Assembly: GCA_015487755.1 (NCBI GenBank)
Contig: WFPG01000299.1
Location: 1-5,264, forward strand
Length of the DNA: 5,264 nucleotides
Source: Acidobacteriota bacterium
GTDB taxonomy: Bacteria; Acidobacteriota; Holophagae; Thermotomaculales; Thermotomaculaceae
Direction of reading: 5' to 3'
Shown here piece by piece: positions 1 to 5,264 of the stretch. The notes under the pieces are model-generated. The model was not told the DNA's origin. It searched no databases and saw only the letters and a list, made by a program, of their open reading frames with translations. The translations under genes and the position numbers were made by a program. The number at the start of each line of letters is the position of its first letter. Position 1 is the first letter of the stretch.

Positions 1-895
1 AGAAGGATTAACTATTGCAGGCTATGCAATAGGTGCTAATCAAGGCTTTATCTATTTAAGGGGAGAATATGTTTATATCTTAAAAACCCTTGAAAAAGCG
101 ATTGAAGATTTAAAAAAACAGAATTTGTTGGGTAAAAATATTTTAAATTCAGGCTTTGACTTTGATGTTGAAATAAGGCTTGGAGCTGGCGCATATGTTT
201 GCGGTGAAGAGTTTGCACTTATTGAGTCAATGAACGGTTATAGAGGTGAACCGAGGAATAAACCGCCTTTCCCTACTCAGAAAGGGTTCAGGGACAAACC
301 GACGGTTGTGAACAATGTTGAAACACTCTGCTTTATTCCTTATATACTTTCAAAGGGTGCTGAATGGTTTAAATTATTCGGTACCGAAGGCTCAACAGGG
401 ACAAAACTGTTTTCCGTTTCCGGAGATGTTGAGCACCCGGGTGTTTACGAGTTAGAGTTGGGAGTTACCCTTAATGAACTTCTTGAAACGGTAGGGGCAA
501 AAAATCCAAAGGCTGTGCAGGTCGGTGGAGCCGCAGGTGTTTGCGTTGCAAAGAAAGATTTTGATAAACCTATAAGTTTTCAGGGCTTGCCTCCGGGAGG
601 CTCAATTATAGTTTTCGGTGAAAACAGGGATATGCTCAAGGTTTTAAAAAACTTTCTTGAATTCTTTGTTGAAGAATCATGCGGGCAATGTACCCCGTGT
701 AGAGAGGGTAATTTCAGGCTTTTAGAGGGTGTAAATATGCTTGAAAAAGGTGAATGCTCTGTCAGGTATGTGAGGGAATTACTTGCCCTTTGCGAGGTTA
801 TGAAAACTTCGTCAAAGTGTGGGTTAGGGCAAACTTCGCCTAACTGCTTTTTAAGTATTTTAGAAAATTTTAAAGACGAAATTCTTTATAGATAA
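1..895 (+). CDS. hydB: NuoF/HydB-like NADH- and FMN-binding subunit of a multimeric [FeFe]-hydrogenase (5' truncated by window)
   Basis: The reading frame is open from base 2, so 297 residues of the C-terminal part are visible and the true start lies upstream; the TTG at 125 is an internal leucine codon. Partial-protein residues 7-22 (GYAIGANQGFIYLRGEY) and the GAGAYVCGEE, KPPFP and VVNNVETL blocks are classic for the 51-kDa FMN/NADH-binding fold of complex I NuoF, HydB and HndC. C227, C230 and C233 (ESCGQCTPC) and C273 form the usual [4Fe-4S] site, C-X2-C-X2-C-X39-C. The likely role is cytoplasmic electron transfer between NAD(H) and the HydA subunit encoded 12 bases downstream; a NuoE-like partner is expected upstream. 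Oddities: the protein ends about 24 residues after the last cluster cysteine, so it has no C-terminal 2[4Fe-4S] ferredoxin domain, and the usual CGEET reads CGEEF (F71). A true complex I NuoF is unlikely because the next gene is a hydrogenase. Family is certain; the bifurcating versus plain NADH-dependent role is inference. Confidence 0.93.
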   Translation, partial: EGLTIAGYAIGANQGFIYLRGEYVYILKTLEKAIEDLKKQNLLGKNILNSGFDFDVEIRLGAGAYVCGEEFALIESMNGYRGEPRNKPPFPTQKGFRDKPTVVNNVETLCFIPYILSKGAEWFKLFGTEGSTGTKLFSVSGDVEHPGVYELELGVTLNELLETVGAKNPKAVQVGGAAGVCVAKKDFDKPISFQGLPPGGSIIVFGENRDMLKVLKNFLEFFVEESCGQCTPCREGNFRLLEGVNMLEKGECSVRYVRELLALCEVMKTSSKCGLGQTSPNCFLSILENFKDEILYR

Positions 896-897
896 AT

Positions 898-902
898 GAG
901 GT
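898..902 (+). promoter_or_regulatory. Shine-Dalgarno site of hydA
   Basis: GAGGT lies five A bases before the ATG at 908, just after the hydB stop codon (893-895). The block GAGGTAAAAAATG recurs exactly before hydG (2761-2773), which supports both starts and suggests similar initiation strength for hydrogenase and maturase. Confidence 0.8.
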
Positions 903-907
903 AAAAA

Positions 908-2710
908 ATGGCTAAGGAAATGATAAAAATAAAGATAGACGGAAAAGATTTTCAGGTAGAAAGGGGCACTACCATTCTTGAAGCCTGCAAAATGGCGGGG
1001 ATAAAAATCCCTACATTGTGTTATCATCCCGATTTAACAGTAGCGGGAATTTGCCGAATATGTGTTGTTGAAATTGAAGGCATGAATACATTAACCGCTG
1101 CATGTGCTTTTCATATTGAAAGGGATGTTTCAATTAAAACCAATTCCCCTAAGATAAGAAAGGCAAGGAGAATAAACCTTGATTTGCTTCTATCCGAACA
1201 TTACGGCGATTGTTATACCTGTGTAAGGAACGGCAAGTGTGAACTTCAGGCTTTGGCAAGAGATTACGGGGTGGATAATTACAGGTTTCCCAGTGTTACA
1301 CATCCTAAGTATGAGATTGACAATTCCTCTTACGCCATAGTTAGAGACCAGAACAAGTGTATTTCCTGTAAAAGGTGTATAAGAACCTGTATAGATTTAC
1401 AACAGGTTGGAGCACTTGAAACCTTCGGAAGGGGGCACGGCGTTAGGATCTCCACTGCTTTAAATAAGCCTATTGCAGAGGTAATTTGTATAAATTGCGG
1501 CCAGTGTATAAACAGGTGTCCTACAGGTGCTTTAAGGGCAAACGACCCTGCTGACTTTATATGGGAAGCCATTGATGACCCTGAAAAATTTGTGATTATT
1601 CAAACCGCTCCCTCTCCAAGGGCGGCAATAGGGGAAGAATTCGGTTATCCTCCCGGAACTTCGGTTACAAAGAAACTAAACGCTGCATTGAGAAGGATAG
1701 GCTTTGACAGGGTTTTTGATACAAACTTTGCTGCAGATTTAACCATTATGGAAGAGGGAAGCGAGTTAATTGAAAGGTTGAAAAGAAAAATTGTAGAAAA
1801 AGATGACAGTGTTAAAATTCCTATGATTACCTCATGCTCTCCCGGCTGGGTAAAGTTTGCAGAGCACTATTACCCTGACCATTTGGGACATCTTTCAACC
1901 TGTAAATCACCTCAGCAGATGTTCGGAGCAATTATTAAAACATATTATGCTAAAAAGGTTGGAATTGACCCGTCAAAAATTGTAACCGTTGCCTTAATGC
2001 CCTGTGCTGCAAAGAAATTTGAATGCAACAGGCCTGAGATGACCGCAAGCGGGTTAAAAGATGTGGATTACGGCTTAACTACGAGAGAGATGGCCACAAT
2101 GATAAAAGAGGCGGGAATTGATTTGAAAGACATGCCTGAAGAGGATTTTGACCACCCGTTAGGTCTCGGCTCCGGTGCAGGTTTGATATTCGGTGCAACA
2201 GGGGGAGTAATGGAAGCGGCTATCAGGACTGTTTACGAGATTGTTACAGGCAAGCCGGTTCCGTTTAAAAATCTTGAAGTAACCCCTATTAGAGGAATGG
2301 AAGGGGTTAGGGAAGCCTCTCTGACTATTGAAAATACTCTGCCTGAGTACAAATGGCTTGAGGGGGTTACTCTTAATGTTGCGGTGGCACACGGCACTGC
2401 AAATGCAAAAAAGATAATGGATAAAGTGGTAAGGGGAGAGGCAAATTACCACTTTATTGAGATTATGGCATGTCCCGGCGGTTGCCTCGGGGGCGGAGGC
2501 CAGCCTATTCCTACCACACCTGAAATTAGAATGGCAAGGGCAAGGGCTATTTATGAGGAAGAAAAGCATTTGCCTGTTAGAAAGTCTCACGAAAACCCGG
2601 AAATACAACAATTGTACAGAGAATTTCTGAAACACCCGTTAAGTGAAGTATCCCATAAACTTTTACACACTCATTATACCCCGAGGGGCAAGTACTTTTT
2701 CGTAGGGTAA
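908..2710 (+). CDS. hydA: [FeFe]-hydrogenase catalytic subunit, HydA/HndD type
   Basis: Complete 600-residue catalytic subunit for reversible H2 formation, cytoplasmic (no signal peptide). Domains in order: an N-terminal [2Fe-2S] ferredoxin fold (about 5-80; C38, C49, C52, C66); a His-Cys3 [4Fe-4S] site (H98, C102, C105, C111); two [4Fe-4S] sites (C151/C154/C157 and C161; C194/C197/C200 and C204); the H-cluster domain (about 225-540); and the small-subunit-like C-terminal segment (about 543-590, with RKSHENP). H-cluster motifs are TSCSPGW at 308-314, MPCAAKKFE at 364-372, and E518-IMAC-PGGC-LGGGGQP to 533. Aligned by eye to Clostridium pasteurianum CpI, the proton-path residues C299, E279, S319, E282 and R286 are kept as C310, E283, S330, E286 and R290. 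The position of CpI ligand C300 is Ser311, which is odd. The size matches M3-type subunits of NAD(P)H-linked multimeric hydrogenases. Electrons probably come from the HydB subunit upstream. The start is fixed by the GAGGT site five bases away. Confidence 0.97.
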   Translation: MAKEMIKIKIDGKDFQVERGTTILEACKMAGIKIPTLCYHPDLTVAGICRICVVEIEGMNTLTAACAFHIERDVSIKTNSPKIRKARRINLDLLLSEHYGDCYTCVRNGKCELQALARDYGVDNYRFPSVTHPKYEIDNSSYAIVRDQNKCISCKRCIRTCIDLQQVGALETFGRGHGVRISTALNKPIAEVICINCGQCINRCPTGALRANDPADFIWEAIDDPEKFVIIQTAPSPRAAIGEEFGYPPGTSVTKKLNAALRRIGFDRVFDTNFAADLTIMEEGSELIERLKRKIVEKDDSVKIPMITSCSPGWVKFAEHYYPDHLGHLSTCKSPQQMFGAIIKTYYAKKVGIDPSKIVTVALMPCAAKKFECNRPEMTASGLKDVDYGLTTREMATMIKEAGIDLKDMPEEDFDHPLGLGSGAGLIFGATGGVMEAAIRTVYEIVTGKPVPFKNLEVTPIRGMEGVREASLTIENTLPEYKWLEGVTLNVAVAHGTANAKKIMDKVVRGEANYHFIEIMACPGGCLGGGGQPIPTTPEIRMARARAIYEEEKHLPVRKSHENPEIQQLYREFLKHPLSEVSHKLLHTHYTPRGKYFFVG

Positions 2711-2717
2711 GGGGAGG

Positions 2718-2755
2718 AGAAGGGGCAGGGGAAATTCCTGCCCCTTTTGTTAATT
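2718..2755 (+). terminator. Intrinsic terminator-like hairpin between hydA and hydG
   Basis: The arms AAGGGGCAGG (2720-2729) and CCTGCCCCTT (2737-2746) are a perfect 10-bp inverted repeat around a 7-base loop, extendable outward by a G-U and an A-U pair. The right arm runs into TTTT and then GTTAATTTT, an imperfect T-tract. This is the form of a rho-independent terminator. It begins 8 bases after the hydA stop codon and ends about 5 bases before the hydG SD, so it may act as a leaky terminator or 3'-end stabiliser within the operon. Confidence 0.75.
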
Positions 2756-2759
2756 TTAC

Positions 2760-2765
2760 GGAGGT
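2760..2765 (+). promoter_or_regulatory. Shine-Dalgarno site of hydG
   Basis: GGAGGT lies five A bases before the ATG at 2771. It is a near-perfect SD and fixes the hydG start. It sits immediately 3' of the hairpin's T-tract, so the hairpin itself does not mask it. Confidence 0.85.
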
Positions 2766-2770
2766 AAAAA

Positions 2771-4165
2771 ATGGTTTTAACAAAAGATACAGGCTTTATA
2801 GACCATCAAAAGATATACGATTACCTTGCAAATACAAAGCCGCCTGAAAAGAAAGAGGTTGAAGAGATACTTGAGCATGCAAGGGAATTAAAGGGGATTT
2901 CCTTTGAGGAAACAGAAAAATTATTGCTTGTTGAAGATGACGAATTGCTTGAGGCAATATTTGAAACTGCAAATTACATAAAAAACGAGATTTACGGCAA
3001 AAGGCTTGTGCTGTTTGCTCCCCTTTATGTTTCAAACCTTTGCAACAACGATTGTGCATACTGCGGTTTCAGGGTTAGCAACAGAAAGATTAAGAGGGCA
3101 ACCTTAACTATTGAGCAGGTTAAGGAAGAGATAAAATCTTTAGTAACTCAAGGGCATAAAAGGGTTTTGCTTGTTTCGGGAGAGGGGTTAGGGGAAAGCG
3201 CACTTGATTACACAATAAAGTGTATTGAAGCGATTTATTCAACAAAGGTTGAAAATGGAGAGATAAGAAGGATAAATGTAAACATTGCCCCCCTTTCGGT
3301 TGAGGGGTTTAAAAGGTTAAAAGCGGCTAAAATAGGGACTTATCAACTTTTTCAGGAAACCTATCATTACCCCACTTACAAAAAGGTGCACCCGAGGGGC
3401 CCGAAGTCTGATTACCTGTATCATTTAACAGCAATGGACAGGGCGTTTCAGGGGGGTATTGACGATGTGGGAGTAGGGATTTTATTTGGGCTATACGATT
3501 ACAAGTTTGAAATACTTGCATTATTGCAACACATAAGGCACCTTGAGAAAGAGTACGGGTTGGGGCCTCACACAATATCAGTGCCGAGAATAGAGCCTGC
3601 AAAAGGAGCACCTTTATCGTTTAAGCCCCCTTACCCTGTTTCCGATAAAGAGTTTAAAAAGATAATTGCCCTTTTAAGAATAACAGTTCCATATACAGGC
3701 ATAATTTTAAGCACAAGGGAAACCCCTGAAATGAGAAGAGAGGCATTTTCCCTTGGTGTTTCACAAATAAGCGCAGGCTCAAGGACAAACCCGGGGGGGT
3801 ATTCTTCAAAAGACGCAGGAGAGCAGTTTTCTCTCGGAGACCACAGGACAATTGACGAGGTGATTTACGATGTGTGCAGGTTAGGGTATATCCCCTCTTT
3901 CTGCACAGGCTGTTACAGGCTTGGAAGAACAGGGCTTGACTTTATGGATCTGGCAAAGCCGGGTTTGATAAAACTATATTGCCTACCTAATGCTATTACA
4001 ACCTTTAAAGAGTACCTTGTTGATTACGCCTCTCCAAAGACAAAGGAAATTGGAGAAAAACTGTTGAAAGATATGGTAAACGAAATTCCCCATGAAAAGA
4101 TTAGAGAAAAAACGGTAAAATACTTAGAGAAGATTGAAAAGGGAGAAAGGGACTTGTACTTTTAA
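2771..4165 (+). CDS. hydG: [FeFe]-hydrogenase maturase HydG, radical-SAM tyrosine lyase
   Basis: Complete 464-residue HydG, close to the family's usual length. HydG cleaves tyrosine with SAM-derived radical chemistry to p-cresol and dehydroglycine, and turns the latter into CO and CN- bound to iron as the H-cluster precursor. Visible evidence: the radical-SAM [4Fe-4S] motif C91-X3-C95-X2-C98 within SNLCNNDCAYCGFRVSN; a SGE segment (136-138) at the place of the radical-SAM GGE-type SAM-binding motif; the PHTISVPR block, where H267 matches the His that binds the fifth 'dangler' iron; and the C-terminal auxiliary cluster motif C378-X2-C381-X22-C404 (FCTGCYRLGRTG, then YCLPNA). That last motif separates HydG from ThiH and HydE. 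All known catalytic cysteines are present, so it looks functional. It follows hydA, its presumed client, and its stop codon overlaps the start of the lyase gene, implying translational coupling. HydE and HydF, also needed for maturation, are not in view. Confidence 0.97.
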   Translation: MVLTKDTGFIDHQKIYDYLANTKPPEKKEVEEILEHARELKGISFEETEKLLLVEDDELLEAIFETANYIKNEIYGKRLVLFAPLYVSNLCNNDCAYCGFRVSNRKIKRATLTIEQVKEEIKSLVTQGHKRVLLVSGEGLGESALDYTIKCIEAIYSTKVENGEIRRINVNIAPLSVEGFKRLKAAKIGTYQLFQETYHYPTYKKVHPRGPKSDYLYHLTAMDRAFQGGIDDVGVGILFGLYDYKFEILALLQHIRHLEKEYGLGPHTISVPRIEPAKGAPLSFKPPYPVSDKEFKKIIALLRITVPYTGIILSTRETPEMRREAFSLGVSQISAGSRTNPGGYSSKDAGEQFSLGDHRTIDEVIYDVCRLGYIPSFCTGCYRLGRTGLDFMDLAKPGLIKLYCLPNAITTFKEYLVDYASPKTKEIGEKLLKDMVNEIPHEKIREKTVKYLEKIEKGERDLYF

Positions 4166-5264
4166 TGAAAGAAGGGTTTTTAAAAGAGACAAATAACGCT
4201 AAAAGCAATTTTCCTTTAAAGTTTGCATTCCCCCCGAGGGAGTTTATCCAATCCCTTTTTGAGGTAAAACTTGCAAGTTTAAGGGCAAATTTTAAATTAG
4301 GTTTTTTTGATAAGCCTCTTTTTGAAGCAATGGAAGAGGTTATTTTTAAAGGAATTGAGGGAGAGTTTGACAATTACTTTGATTTAACCTTAATTCAGGG
4401 GGGAGCAGGCACATCTCTTAATATGATTGCAAACGAGGTTATAGCATATCACTCCTCTCAAAAAACAGGGGTTAAGGTTTCACCTTATGAGCATGCAAAC
4501 CTTCACCAATCAACAAACGATGTTATTCCAACCGCTGTTAAAATCACCTTAATGAAACTTGCAAACAAACTTGAAAATGCCGTTTTAACCCTTCTCCAAT
4601 CCCTTGAAAAAAGGGAAAAGGATTTTGACGAATTTGTAAAACCGGGGCTTACTCAAATGCAGTTTGCAGTTCCGATTACTTTAGGCAGGGAGTTTTCCGC
4701 CTATTCTTCGGCAATAAGCAGGGACAGGTGGAGGGTTTTCAAAATTGTTGAAAGGCTAAAAGAGGTAAACATAGGGGGCACTGCAATTGGAACAGGGTTT
4801 AACGCCCCGAAAAAATACATTTTTATGGTAATTGAAGAGTTGAGAAAGATAACAAACCTGCCTATTGCAAGGGCTGAAAACCTTATTGACGCAACCCAGA
4901 ATGCAGATGTTTATGTTGAGGTTTCCGGAATTTTAACTTCGCTTGCAACAAGCCTTTTTAAAATTAGCGGGGATTTAAGGTTTCTTTCCTCTTCCCATGT
5001 AAATCAAATTAAATTGAAAGAGGTTCAGACAGGCTCAAGCATAATGCCGGGAAAAGTTAACCCTGTAATTCCGGAATTTGTTCAATCCTGTGCAATAAAG
5101 GTTCAAGCAAACCACAATATTGTTCAAACAGGGGCATCAAACGGAAACCTTGAATTAAACCCCTTTCTGCCTTTAATAGCAAATGCCCTTTTTGAGGACT
5201 TCTTTCTTTTAATTGAAGCCTGTGAAAAACTTGCCCTTTGTGTTGACACTCTAATAGTGAATAC
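4165..5264 (+). CDS. aspA: Aspartase/fumarase-superfamily lyase, probably aspartate ammonia-lyase (3' truncated by window)
   Basis: The frame stays open from the ATG at 4165 to the window edge (366 full codons). Superfamily blocks are clear: QGGAGTSLNM (78-87), HQSTNDVIPTA (from 114), GGTAIGTGFNA, and the signature loop GSSIMPGKVNP (290-300). By comparison with Bacillus AspB, T83, S116-T117-N118, catalytic S291, K297 and N299 match T101, S140-T141-N142, S318, K324 and N326. At the GRTHLQ site of fumarases and AspB it reads GLTQMQ; Q164 matches the Gln in E. coli AspA, favouring aspartase (L-aspartate to fumarate plus NH3) over fumarase. It is divergent: the usual N-terminal block with AYYG is absent, and the GPRAGL segment before the signature loop is replaced. 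The start is the only one possible: an in-frame TGA lies at 4135 and no ATG, GTG or TTG intervenes. ATG overlaps the hydG stop (TAATG), with a distant purine-rich GGGAGAAAGG upstream. Substrate is inferred; another superfamily activity such as argininosuccinate or adenylosuccinate lyase fits the motifs less well. Confidence 0.85.
   Translation, partial: MKEGFLKETNNAKSNFPLKFAFPPREFIQSLFEVKLASLRANFKLGFFDKPLFEAMEEVIFKGIEGEFDNYFDLTLIQGGAGTSLNMIANEVIAYHSSQKTGVKVSPYEHANLHQSTNDVIPTAVKITLMKLANKLENAVLTLLQSLEKREKDFDEFVKPGLTQMQFAVPITLGREFSAYSSAISRDRWRVFKIVERLKEVNIGGTAIGTGFNAPKKYIFMVIEELRKITNLPIARAENLIDATQNADVYVEVSGILTSLATSLFKISGDLRFLSSSHVNQIKLKEVQTGSSIMPGKVNPVIPEFVQSCAIKVQANHNIVQTGASNGNLELNPFLPLIANALFEDFFLLIEACEKLALCVDTLIVN

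Noticed and set aside
125..127. TTG as a possible start for the first gene
   Set aside because: The same frame is open to base 2 and encodes the conserved GYAIGAN...RGEY segment upstream, so the TTG is internal.
896..904. Tiny ATG-AGG-TAA reading frame between hydB and hydA
   Set aside because: Two codons formed by chance where the SD of hydA abuts the hydB stop; no sign of a leader peptide function.
2159..2635. Long minus-strand open frame opposite the end of hydA
   Set aside because: The plus strand encodes essential H-cluster motifs here; the antisense translation shows no family-like motifs and is a by-product of codon use.
2674..2679. TTATAC as a -10 box for a hydG promoter
   Set aside because: There is no -35-like sequence about 17 bases upstream, it lies within hydA coding sequence, and the hairpin at 2718-2755 would stop its transcript before hydG.
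3793..3799. Run of seven G bases as a slippage or frameshift site in hydG
   Set aside because: The HydG frame continues intact through it to the conserved CX2CX22C motif and a normal C-terminus, so nothing indicates programmed slippage.
4101..4373. Minus-strand open frame spanning the hydG-lyase junction
   Set aside because: Both plus-strand genes across this stretch are well supported, and the antisense product is low-complexity with no recognisable motif.

Overview
This window is part of a hydrogen-metabolism operon from an anaerobic bacterium. All four genes lie on the plus strand. They encode the 3' part of a NuoF/HydB-type flavoprotein subunit, a complete 600-residue multidomain [FeFe]-hydrogenase catalytic subunit (HydA/HndD type), a complete HydG radical-SAM maturase, and the first 366 codons of an aspartase/fumarase-superfamily lyase whose end is cut off by the window.

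The DNA is moderately AT-rich. Arginine is written almost entirely with AGG/AGA, and SD sites of the GAGGT type sit five bases before ATG. This fits an anaerobic, possibly thermophilic bacterium, but the sequence alone does not fix the phylum.

Layout: hydB-like (1-895) is followed after 12 bases by hydA (908-2710). A GC-rich hairpin with a T-tract follows hydA, then an SD and hydG (2771-4165). The lyase ATG overlaps the hydG stop codon by one base (TAATG). There is no gene-free stretch above 300 bases; the longest gap is 60 bases and holds the terminator-like hairpin and the hydG SD.

How the genes work together: HydB binds FMN and NAD(H) and passes electrons through Fe-S clusters to HydA, which makes or oxidises H2 at the H-cluster. 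HydG makes the CO and CN- ligands of that cluster from tyrosine. The coupled lyase most resembles aspartate ammonia-lyase and could release ammonia next to H-cluster assembly. A NuoE-like HydC subunit is expected just upstream, and hydE/hydF may lie downstream, but neither is visible.

Points of note: HydB stops without the C-terminal 2[4Fe-4S] domain of the bifurcating Thermotoga type. The first H-cluster motif of HydA is TSCSPGW, with Ser where CpI has ligand Cys300. The hydA-hydG hairpin leaves no room for a promoter after it. The lyase lacks the usual first ~25 residues of aspartases.
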